Source: CAZOZK01 sp964584245
GTDB taxonomy: Bacteria; Patescibacteriota; Microgenomatia; UBA1400; PJMF01
Length of the DNA: 18,386 nt
NCBI GenBank assembly: GCA_964584245.1
Contig: CAZOZK010000008.1
Coordinates: 1 to 18,386, forward strand
Direction: 5' to 3'
Shown here piece after piece: positions 7,335-13,839 of this stretch. Numbering within the stretch: position 1 is the first letter of the stretch; each line of letters begins with the position of its first letter. Position numbers and translations under genes: made by a program. Under the pieces are notes generated by a model. The model saw nothing but the letters and a program-made list of their open reading frames with translations, was not told the DNA's origin and searched no databases.

Positions 7335-7428
7335 TCATAAAATCTTATTTCTCGAGATCAGACTATCAAATTTGACTAACATCCGGCTACAAGAATCGTC
7401 AAAAACCACACACTACCCCACCCCACAA

Positions 7429-7457
7429 TTGCCTTTCGACCCGCAGATAGCTACAAT
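7429..7457 (+). promoter_or_regulatory. Promoter of the glycosyltransferase-like gene
   Basis: TTGCCT at 7429-7434 and TACAAT at 7452-7457 are separated by exactly 17 bp. This is the best -35/-10 pair in the window. The predicted transcription start is only about 5-6 nt before the ATG at 7470. Confidence 0.6.
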
Positions 7458-7469
7458 GAATCAACTACT

Positions 7470-8909
7470 ATGCCTCAACTACTCGACCCAACCCTGGCAA
7501 AGGCGCTTGCCAAAGAGAAAAAGCGATTTCAGACAACGAAGATCCCCATAATTACGGTTTCGGGCAGTTATAAAGAGGATATTAAGGGCTTTTACGGCTA
7601 CCCAGAGGATGAAACGCTGCCTGATGTGGTTTTTTCGCGCGCACACTACTCGATGGCGCTGGGTATTGCGGTGGCGGCTTGGAAAACCAAAGTTGATCCG
7701 CAAAAAGCCTATGTGATTGACCCCACCAATTTTGTGAGTGCAGATGATTGGAAAAAAATTGTGTTCACCCAGTTTGTTGGTGAGTTGCTGGCTCGAAAAA
7801 GTGTCTTGAAACGCCTCAAGGATTTAGTTGATAGATTTGGGCGCAGTAAATTGCCAATTCTCTCTTCGATTGAACCTCCTCTTTTGCAACTCAGCGAGAA
7901 CATTTCAAAACCATTTTTATCGTTGCATATTGCCGCGGGCAATATGTTGGCGAGTTACCATAAATCGGTGCTGCAGGTTATCACCGACCCGCATGTTCGT
8001 GAAGAATATCTGAACAACGCCGAAAATCCCCACTTTTTTTACTGTGTTTTTGATGATGCAACTAAGGCTGAAGCACTGGAAAAAGCTACCTACCTTGGCA
8101 AAAAACTCGATCCAAATCGAGTTATCGTGACGGGTCCTCCAATTGATCCGCGCATTGTACGTGCACGGAAAAATAAGCATGCTTGGCGATCTGGACCTCT
8201 GCGGTTGTGCATTACTACGGGCGGCTTGGGCACTAACGCGTACGAAATTCGTACTATTTTGCGTGAATTACTGCCGCTGATGGCAGAAAAAAATGAGAAT
8301 ACTCCCGAGCTCGAGCTTTTAGTGTACGCCTCAACCCACAATGATATTGCAAAGATGGTTACGCAGTTGGCACATGAGTTCGGCGTGCCGCTCCAAAGTA
8401 TTACAAGTAGAACTGGCTCTGTGGCGAAATCGCTGGATAAAAATCCAGCACAGGGCAAAAAATCCCAAAAATCTGGGCAAAAATTCGCGCCACTACGTCT
8501 TATTTACCATCCACAAATTGTAGATGCAAATGAATTACTTATAGAACATGGGTTTCCGTGGGCAGATGGATTTATTACCAAACCGTCTGGCGATATGGCC
8601 TATGACGCAGCCGCCGCGGGCTGTTTCTTGCTCACACTCAAGGAATGGGGCGAGTGGGAACACAACGTGCGTGAGCGGTTTGAGGCGCTTTCAATTGCCA
8701 GGAGATGCGAAGCAAAGGAAATCGTGCAACAGTTGCGGGAAATTACTAGTACAGAACAAAAATCCCAATCTTGGGTGGAACAAGCCATGAACAGCGCGCT
8801 TAGCCTGGATGCAGTGTACTTGAACGGAGCGGAATCGATTATAAATGCGTACGAAAAAATGAACGGAATAATTCAAGAAGAAGTAGAAAAAGAAGCCTCA
8901 ATTACTTGA
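7470..8909 (+). CDS. GT-B fold glycosyltransferase-like protein (GT28/MurG-like)
   Basis: This 479-residue protein has the features of a GT-B glycosyltransferase related to MurG and MGDG synthase (GT28-like). A central ITDPH (171-175) is like the acceptor-side motif of MGDG synthases. VTGPPIDPRIV follows at 220-230. The C-terminal domain opens with CITTGGLGTNAYE (248-260), a GGxGT loop. FITKPSGDMAYDAAAAGC (368-385) corresponds to the nucleotide-sugar binding TKPGG...EA segment, and the ending EWGEWEHNVRE matches the usual helix. Expected role: transfer of a sugar from a nucleotide donor to a lipid or polyprenyl acceptor at the membrane. The specific reaction is unknown. Residues 322-340 are a Lys/Gln/Ser-rich insert. 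It overlaps the convergent bL33 gene by 8 bp. Confidence 0.75.
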   Translation: MPQLLDPTLAKALAKEKKRFQTTKIPIITVSGSYKEDIKGFYGYPEDETLPDVVFSRAHYSMALGIAVAAWKTKVDPQKAYVIDPTNFVSADDWKKIVFTQFVGELLARKSVLKRLKDLVDRFGRSKLPILSSIEPPLLQLSENISKPFLSLHIAAGNMLASYHKSVLQVITDPHVREEYLNNAENPHFFYCVFDDATKAEALEKATYLGKKLDPNRVIVTGPPIDPRIVRARKNKHAWRSGPLRLCITTGGLGTNAYEIRTILRELLPLMAEKNENTPELELLVYASTHNDIAKMVTQLAHEFGVPLQSITSRTGSVAKSLDKNPAQGKKSQKSGQKFAPLRLIYHPQIVDANELLIEHGFPWADGFITKPSGDMAYDAAAAGCFLLTLKEWGEWEHNVRERFEALSIARRCEAKEIVQQLREITSTEQKSQSWVEQAMNSALSLDAVYLNGAESIINAYEKMNGIIQEEVEKEASIT

Positions 8910-9105
8910 GTTTCTTCATCATTTTGTGTTCGACGTGTTTGCGACAATGCTTGCAGTACTTACTCAAAGGGAAAGTACTTTTGCTGGTGGTCTGTTTTTT
9001 GAGCTCTTCGTTGTTCTTATTATATTCAGTAAGATAACCGAAATGCTTGCACACTGTGCATTGCAAACCAACTATTTGTCGTGGACCTTTTTTTGCTTTT
9101 GCCAT
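8902..9105 (-). CDS. rpmG: 50S ribosomal protein bL33
   Basis: The 67-residue protein carries the L33 pattern. A basic N-terminus with RQIVGLQCTVCK (C16, C19) is followed by a loop with YNKNN, and then SKYCKHCRKHVEHK (C51, C54). The four cysteines indicate the zinc-binding form. It is longer than a typical 49-55 residue L33, mainly through a Lys/Thr/Ser-rich stretch at about residues 33-46 between the two cysteine pairs, plus a KMMKKLK tail. It is monocistronic, with TATACT ending 10 nt before the ATG, and its stop region overlaps the convergent glycosyltransferase-like gene by 8 bp. Confidence 0.95.
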   Translation of the reverse strand: MAKAKKGPRQIVGLQCTVCKHFGYLTEYNKNNEELKKQTTSKSTFPLSKYCKHCRKHVEHKMMKKLK

Positions 9106-9115
9106 AGAGTCCGTT

Positions 9116-9121
9116 AGTATA
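9116..9121 (-). promoter_or_regulatory. -10 element of rpmG
   Basis: Minus-strand TATACT ends 10 nt before the ATG at 9105. Confidence 0.45.
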
Positions 9122-9165
9122 CACTAGAGTTTTAAAAATTGCGATACCTCAAATTTGGTTTGGGA

Positions 9166-9174
9166 TGTTACAAT
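9166..9174 (+). promoter_or_regulatory. Extended -10 upstream of tRNA-Thr(UGU)
   Basis: TG-T-TACAAT is an extended -10 that would start transcription near 9181, giving a leader of about 40 nt that contains the GC-rich hairpin at 9191-9207. Confidence 0.4.
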
Positions 9175-9190
9175 AACTGTCTGGTTATAA

Positions 9191-9207
9191 GCGCCGCGCA
9201 GCGGCGC
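9191..9207. repeat. GC-rich hairpin 5' of tRNA-Thr(UGU)
   Basis: GCGCCGC-GCA-GCGGCGC is a perfect 7-bp stem with a 3-nt loop, ending 12 nt before the tRNA 5' end in otherwise AT-rich DNA. There is no T-run, so it does not look like a terminator. Confidence 0.7.
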
Positions 9208-9219
9208 TGCAAAGCAACC

Positions 9220-9293
9220 GCCACCTTAGCTCAGTTGGTTAGAGCGACGGTTTTGTAAACCGTAGGTCCAGGGTTCGAATCCCTGAGGTGGCT
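9220..9293 (+). tRNA. tRNA-Thr (anticodon TGT)
   Basis: The cloverleaf is complete. Acceptor GCCACCT pairs with AGGTGGC. The D arm is GCTC/GAGC. The anticodon stem is ACGGT/ACCGT with loop TTTGTAA, giving TGT. The T arm is CAGGG-TTCGAAT-CCCTG. The discriminator base is T and CCA is not encoded (CAG follows). It converges on the PP2C gene, 11 nt away. Confidence 0.97.
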
Positions 9294-9304
9294 CAGTGAA
9301 ATAA

Positions 9305-10786
9305 CTACTTCTTTCCCCAACTTCTTTTTGGACGAAGAATCTTGCCAACAACCTGTCTCAGACCTGCAACATCAGGAATTCTGTCTAAGTTATCTTTTGT
9401 AGGATTATTTTCATACAGTGAGATAAGACCTTGCAGGAGTGAATGGGAATACATCTGTCCTGTTTTTTTGTCATAAAGACATTTAAATGATTCTAATGCA
9501 TATTTTATCTCATTAAAATTCGTACATGATTTAATATAAAGTTCAGTGTCAACCTTTTCCAGGGTATCAACTGTTTTAAATGCTGTAGTTGTTGGCTTTT
9601 TATCTACAATATTTACTTGTTTTAGATCATATTTTGTTTTTCCTTGACCATCCAACCTATCCGAAACTAAAAACCAATTATATTCAATAGCCCCAGTATC
9701 ATCATTTTGCAAAGCCACTCTATCAAAAAACTTGGCTTCCTGAGTTTGTTCCGGACTTACCTGCTTTTCTTTTTTTTTGGGTCGATATTTCTCATTTGGA
9801 CTGAATGTTAGCGCTACAGCAGTTGCATCATCTGGGGTTACGCCATATCGATTTATGCCATTTCTTCCCATATTGTAATGTGCAGCTTGAACCAAATTCT
9901 GGGCAATAACGTCAGCTGGTTGATTCAACAAATTTTGATCAATTTTTCTCATATCTATGGATGATGTCACCCCATCAGTTGCCAAAATCAATACTTCACC
10001 ACCTTTTGAATCAATATCATGTGGATCTGATACATGAACTCCATATGCTAGCTCCATATTAGGATAATTTGGAATCTGTGATAGACCAAGGCAATAGGTG
10101 TTGTTTGGAGCAGTAGGATCGTTTTTTCTTATTTTTTCATTGTCACTTGTAAATAATGATATGGCTCGTCCTCCTCTAGGTTTATAGAGAATAATAGGTG
10201 AATCACCAACATTTGCAGTCATCACTTTTGGTCGACCATCAGCACCTGTGTACACAATCGCTACCGAAATAGTGGTAGCTGCTCCGTAATCATACTTATC
10301 TCCTTTTGCTTGTTCAAACAAGAACTTTACAATATTTGAATGTGCTTGTTTAATTGCCTTAATAAGTTCTTCGCGCTTTAATTCGTCAGTCGGCTTACTA
10401 AGAATTTCTTGAGCTTGAGATCTTATTGTATCTCTTGCAATTACAGAAGCTCTATCTGCACCACCACGCGTACCACCCACACCATCTGCTACCAATGCTA
10501 ACGTGCCAAGACCTGGAATCTCAATTACCTCTTTGTTATCCTGATTGCCATTTGGTCGCATTTCTTTATTCCATTGTGCTTCTTGTGCATTTCTTGGAAT
10601 ACTTTCTGGTTTTTCGATCGAATGCGAGCCGGAACCACTCTTCCAGGGCAATTCACGAGATTTTTGCTGCTCTACTCTATGAGCTATCCAACCATCAAAC
10701 ATATTTTTTAATCCATTAAGATTAAATGGTGGTTTTCCACGTTTTTCTTTTTTATCAGGACGAATGTTTTGATTAGCTTCAACCAT
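9305..10786 (-). CDS. PP2C-family serine/threonine protein phosphatase
   Basis: The protein has 493 residues. The PP2C catalytic core spans about 85-330. Its motifs are LVADGVGGTRGG (D101, G102), AATTISVAIV (169-178), ANVGDSP (D195), LATDGV (D271) and TPDDATAVAL (D319, D320). All metal-binding aspartates are kept, so it should be an active Mn/Mg-dependent phosphatase. The N-terminal 80 residues are basic and low in order. Residues 345-493 form an extra C-terminal region with no family I recognise and a strongly basic end (RPKRSWGKK). No signal peptide or membrane segment is seen. It is the last gene of the minus-strand block kinase, PP2C-like, PP2C and probably reverses the action of that kinase. 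No short-spaced -10 is seen at its start. Confidence 0.93.
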   Translation of the reverse strand: MVEANQNIRPDKKEKRGKPPFNLNGLKNMFDGWIAHRVEQQKSRELPWKSGSGSHSIEKPESIPRNAQEAQWNKEMRPNGNQDNKEVIEIPGLGTLALVADGVGGTRGGADRASVIARDTIRSQAQEILSKPTDELKREELIKAIKQAHSNIVKFLFEQAKGDKYDYGAATTISVAIVYTGADGRPKVMTANVGDSPIILYKPRGGRAISLFTSDNEKIRKNDPTAPNNTYCLGLSQIPNYPNMELAYGVHVSDPHDIDSKGGEVLILATDGVTSSIDMRKIDQNLLNQPADVIAQNLVQAAHYNMGRNGINRYGVTPDDATAVALTFSPNEKYRPKKKEKQVSPEQTQEAKFFDRVALQNDDTGAIEYNWFLVSDRLDGQGKTKYDLKQVNIVDKKPTTTAFKTVDTLEKVDTELYIKSCTNFNEIKYALESFKCLYDKKTGQMYSHSLLQGLISLYENNPTKDNLDRIPDVAGLRQVVGKILRPKRSWGKK

Positions 10787-10942
10787 AATTTATGTTCATC
10801 GAGCTACAATAAATAATATTCATATTTACTATACCAATTTTCTGAAAGAAAAACTATCAGGGCAGTCATAGAATGCAAAAAATGAAGTACTAAGATTTGA
10901 AGAAATAAACTGTGCTTTGATACTTTTGATGTTACTTACTGG

Positions 10943-11728
10943 TTATTTTGACATATGCCTAATAAAATGAACTTTCTGCAAGGGAGTTCTTTCTGGATCT
11001 TTTGCAACTACTGTCAGTCTTCTAACTGCCTCATCTATATTTCCAATCTTTAGTATGAAAGCAATTATTTCCTCCTGAGAAAATAGGTCGAAAACATCTC
11101 TTGATAAGGAAAATACATAAGCAGAATCTGGCACATAAACAGAAAATACTGTTGGTTTGTACTCTTGTACAACATCACCTTTTTCTTTATCCCGTATTCG
11201 AAACTCTGGCATGCCAATATAATTATTAGGTGTTTCTTTGGATAATTGATACATTTCGCCATTGTTGAAAATATAAGGTCTTGTGTGTGGTCCTTCATGA
11301 CCAATAACAGCTGTTTTGTAACCGTTTACATCTCGATGCATATACACTACCGAAACAGAAACTGATTGGTCTTTTGATCTTTGAGAATCCAAATCAGAAA
11401 TACTAAAGTGCGACTCTAGCATTGCTTGGAAAATTGCAGATTCTACCATATCTGGTGTGATACGTTCTATGCTTGATGGGTATGCAATCGAGTCTTCTTT
11501 CAAGTTATCATTAAGATAGTGCACCAAAGTTAGATGAGCCTTATATTCGCTTTTGTCAGCAAGTGGGTCATAAATAAGAGCACTCCACTTAGTATGGTGT
11601 ATCCGGGTTTCAACATGACTTAGGTGTTCTGAAGATATTGGGCTCGTAACTTCATTAAATTTCCCTTTTCCTTCGTTAAAATGGGTACCTTCTGGTCCTG
11701 AATTATTTTCTGTTGTAGTTGAATTCAT
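10943..11728 (-). CDS. Degenerate PP2C-fold protein (likely pseudophosphatase)
   Basis: The protein has 261 residues from the ATG at 11728. Read beside the neighbouring PP2C, the strand order can be followed, but most metal motifs are lost. The DGxGG loop is replaced by LIYDPLAD (D54 kept). The segment after SVSVSVVY has VIGHEGP where ANVGDSP is expected. YVFSLSRDVFD stands where LILATDGV is expected. There is no PDDA motif at the end. The fold assignment is an inference from weak motif alignment. If correct, the protein cannot be a normal PP2C enzyme and may sense or scaffold. The frame also permits an ATG at 11752, but TATTAT ends 8 nt before 11728. It lies between kinase and phosphatase genes. 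Confidence 0.65.
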   Translation of the reverse strand: MNSTTTENNSGPEGTHFNEGKGKFNEVTSPISSEHLSHVETRIHHTKWSALIYDPLADKSEYKAHLTLVHYLNDNLKEDSIAYPSSIERITPDMVESAIFQAMLESHFSISDLDSQRSKDQSVSVSVVYMHRDVNGYKTAVIGHEGPHTRPYIFNNGEMYQLSKETPNNYIGMPEFRIRDKEKGDVVQEYKPTVFSVYVPDSAYVFSLSRDVFDLFSQEEIIAFILKIGNIDEAVRRLTVVAKDPERTPLQKVHFIRHMSK

Positions 11729-11736
11729 ACTCCAAC

Positions 11737-11742
11737 ATAATA
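11737..11742 (-). promoter_or_regulatory. -10 element of the degenerate PP2C gene
   Basis: Minus-strand TATTAT ends 8 nt before the ATG at 11728. It supports this start over the ATG at 11752. Confidence 0.4.
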
Positions 11743-11798
11743 CTCCGAACATACTAATATGGAAAAGATGCGATTATTGAGTTACTGCAGGCGCTTAC

Positions 11799-13295
11799 TT
11801 ATTCACTATCAATGATTTCCAAAAAATAGGTAACAAAATCTGTTGCAGTAGAGATCTCGAAACTATAAGCGGAGGGATGGCCAACCCCAAATGCAACACC
11901 AAAAAGTGCTTTGAGCTTTCTCTTTTTATCCTCACTAAATTTTTCAAGTTTTCGTAATAATCGACTGCTATCTAGCCTTGACTGGAGTTTCTTCCACTTG
12001 TCTTCTTCTACTTGAACTGCTCTTATCCTCTTATAAATTTCTATCACCTGATTTTTACCTTCTTCAGCAAACGGAAGCTCCTCAGTAAGTATTTCCCACA
12101 AAATAATAGCTATACCGAATATATCTTCTTTAACTTCATTGAATGGTTTTTGCTCCATCTTTTCTGGAGTCATAAAAAAACGAGTACCAATAACACTATC
12201 TACTGCCGGTTTGTGAGCAACTGGACTTGCCCCAACGTCAAGCACTACTGCCTTTTTTTCTGTACGGTCATACATCAAATTGTCTGGTTTTAGATCATTG
12301 TGGATACCCAAACTTCTCATTCTATCCAGAATTTCTGAGACACTTCTAAGGTAACAAGTTAAATGTTCTTTCTTTTCTGTTATATCTCTTGTTTTTGCTA
12401 AAAAATCAACAATATTTTCCACATTTTCTTTGTACTCCATTACTATTGCTGATGTCTCTCTTCCGTTTAGCTTCATCAAAATACAACTATGCACTTGTGG
12501 CATATCACTCTTAGACACAGCTTCTAAGTAAGCGAGATGAGCCGCTGCTTCTTTAAAAGCATGGTTACTATAACCAACACGAAAAATTTTGATCGCAACC
12601 TTCTTTTTTGTGACCATGTCCCAAGCAATATACATATCGGATTCAGACATAGTTTTTATGGCAGTAAGCTTTTTTCCAAGTACATATCGTGGGGAAAAAT
12701 CACCTTTTTCTCTCTTCTTTCCCATTGTTGGTTCAAGGTGATATGTTGTACGTAACTCTTGAAAAAATATAAGAATTTTTTTCTCATTATCTCCGTCAGC
12801 TGCTAATGCTTTTGCTCTATCAAGATCTTTAAGTATCTCTTCAACATATTTCTGAATAAACCGAGTAAAATCAATTTGGTTTTCATTTTTTTGGCCATCG
12901 GAATCAACACTTGATATGACTAAAACTGGATTCTGCAATATTTTTTGAATAAATACTTCTATTTCAATTCCTGTTTCTACATTTGTTTTTGACTTATTTT
13001 GACACAAGGTGAGCATATCCCGAATTGTACGCAGATATACTGCCATCTCTTCAACTGGTTGAGATTCTTCCGGGAAAAAACTTGCGTGCTCAATGACTTT
13101 TTTATCTGACCCTATTTTTTCTGATTCTTCTGGAGGCCATATACCAAGCCTGTCATTCTGATAAGATTTTGGACCAATTGATGCTTTAATTTCTTTAATG
13201 ACTTCTATGTCATCCTGGGAATAACACTGTAATTCTTTTTCGGTGAGATTTAAAAGTGATTGAGTTATTTGTATGGAAAGTTGTTCAACAAGCAT
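11799..13295 (-). CDS. Hanks-type serine/threonine protein kinase
   Basis: The 498-residue protein has a kinase domain at about 203-470. It has the VAIKIF lysine (K236), a helix-C glutamate in the HAFKEAAAHL region, the hinge IVMEYKE, the catalytic loop HNDLKPDN (D334, K336, N339), DVG in place of DFG (D353), GTRFFMTPEKM in place of the APE region, and EDIFGIAIILWEIL (D391). The catalytic residues are present, so it should be active. The glycine-rich loop is unusual: GKKLTAIKTMSESDMYIAWD lacks GxGxxG. Residues 1-200 form an unrecognised, charged, mostly helical domain. There is no membrane segment, so the kinase is cytosolic, unlike PknB-type receptors. It follows tRNA-Tyr on the same strand after 52 nt with no obvious promoter. 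Confidence 0.93.
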   Translation of the reverse strand: MLVEQLSIQITQSLLNLTEKELQCYSQDDIEVIKEIKASIGPKSYQNDRLGIWPPEESEKIGSDKKVIEHASFFPEESQPVEEMAVYLRTIRDMLTLCQNKSKTNVETGIEIEVFIQKILQNPVLVISSVDSDGQKNENQIDFTRFIQKYVEEILKDLDRAKALAADGDNEKKILIFFQELRTTYHLEPTMGKKREKGDFSPRYVLGKKLTAIKTMSESDMYIAWDMVTKKKVAIKIFRVGYSNHAFKEAAAHLAYLEAVSKSDMPQVHSCILMKLNGRETSAIVMEYKENVENIVDFLAKTRDITEKKEHLTCYLRSVSEILDRMRSLGIHNDLKPDNLMYDRTEKKAVVLDVGASPVAHKPAVDSVIGTRFFMTPEKMEQKPFNEVKEDIFGIAIILWEILTEELPFAEEGKNQVIEIYKRIRAVQVEEDKWKKLQSRLDSSRLLRKLEKFSEDKKRKLKALFGVAFGVGHPSAYSFEISTATDFVTYFLEIIDSE

Positions 13296-13347
13296 GATAT
13301 TTTTTGGGGTAACTTGAATAGATCGTTTTGAATAACTCTATTACCTG

Positions 13348-13430
13348 TGCCAGGGGAAGGGTTCGAACCTACGGAGGCGTATGCCAGCAGATTTACAGTC
13401 TGCCCTCGTTGACCACTTGAGTACCCTGGC
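13348..13430 (-). tRNA. tRNA-Tyr (anticodon GTA)
   Basis: This is a type II tRNA with a long variable arm (GGC-ATAC-GCC). Acceptor GCCAGGG pairs with CCCTGGC, with discriminator A. Anticodon stem GCAGA/TCTGC encloses loop CTGTAAA, giving GTA. The T stem GTAGG/CCTTC has one T-T mismatch (positions 50/64). CCA is not encoded. Confidence 0.95.
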
Positions 13431-13441
13431 TTTTGTTGTGC

Positions 13442-13465
13442 GCACTTGCGCGGCTGCGCAGGTGC
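13442..13465. repeat. GC-rich hairpin between tRNA-Thr and tRNA-Tyr
   Basis: GCACTTGCGC-GGCT-GCGCAGGTGC is a 10-bp stem with a single mismatch or wobble pair and a 4-nt loop. It ends 11 nt upstream of the tRNA-Tyr 5' end, the same position relative to a tRNA as the hairpin at 9191-9207. No T-run is present. Confidence 0.65.
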
Positions 13466-13541
13466 TCATTCGTTCGTTGAGTATGCACTCTCGTGCACAA
13501 ATCAATTAACTTGTCTAAGCGTATTTTACACTAAAACACGG

Positions 13542-13613
13542 AGCCTTCGTTGGGAATTGAACCCAAGACCTCTTTCTTACCAAGAAAGCGCTCTACCCCT
13601 GAGCTACGAAGGC
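13542..13613 (-). tRNA. tRNA-Thr (anticodon GGT)
   Basis: The cloverleaf is complete. Acceptor GCCTTCG pairs with CGAAGGC. The D arm is GCTC/GAGC. Anticodon stem CTTTC/GAAAG encloses loop TTGGTAA, giving GGT. The T arm is TTGGG-TTCAATT-CCCAA. The discriminator is T, as in the other tRNA-Thr of the window. CCA is not encoded. It lies upstream of tRNA-Tyr and is probably co-transcribed with it. Confidence 0.96.
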
Positions 13614-13622
13614 AAGACAAGG

Positions 13623-13631
13623 AGTATACCA
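13623..13631 (-). promoter_or_regulatory. Extended -10 of the tRNA-Thr/tRNA-Tyr transcript
   Basis: Minus-strand TG-G-TATACT is an extended -10 ending 9 nt before the 5' end of tRNA-Thr(GGU). Confidence 0.5.
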
Positions 13632-13660
13632 AAAAGTCCTTAAAATAGAAATTACTAATA

Positions 13661-13836
13661 CACCCTAAAACCCGTGCATGAGTGTCAGCTAGATCCCCGG
13701 CAAAGCCAGGTGGGTAGGACGCACGTAGCCCAAGGGCTACAATGACAATCCATAACACTGCTCAATTAAGAACAGAACCCGTACATAATCTGTTGAGGAA
13801 ATATGTGCTGGTCACTCGTGAACGGGTGTTAAGGTG
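13661..13836. repeat. 176-bp non-coding element bounded by 24-bp inverted repeats
   Basis: The ends, 13661-13684 and 13813-13836, are inverted repeats identical at 20 of 24 positions (core ACCCGT-CA-GAGTG on the left, CACTCGTGAACGGGT on the right). CAGC (13686-13689) and GCTG (13807-13810) extend the pairing inward. Inside are a GC-rich CCGGC-AAA-GCC hairpin near 13697-13710, the palindrome GTAGCCCAAGGGCTAC at 13725-13740, and AACAGA/TCTGTT at 13771-13794. The element begins 3 nt after the galU-like stop codon and contains no credible ORF. It could be a structured RNA, an unusual 3' end of the galU-like transcript, or a small non-autonomous mobile element. No target-site duplication is seen. 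Confidence 0.65.
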
Positions 13837-13839
13837 CAG

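Noticed and set aside
12012..12293. A 93-residue plus-strand frame inside the kinase gene
   Set aside because: It is antisense to the catalytic-loop region of a clearly conserved kinase and is rich in Phe, Tyr and Cys in the way shadow frames are.
13767..13802. ACAGAACCC and GAGGAAA strings reminiscent of RNase P RNA conserved motifs
   Set aside because: The order is reversed relative to RNase P RNA, the spacing is far too short and the surrounding helices do not match.
13661..13836. 6S RNA, SRP RNA or tmRNA as the identity of the inverted-repeat element
   Set aside because: The size is near that of 6S RNA, but I find no central-bubble pattern, no SRP GGAA-tetraloop motif and no tmRNA tRNA-like end, so no named family is claimed.
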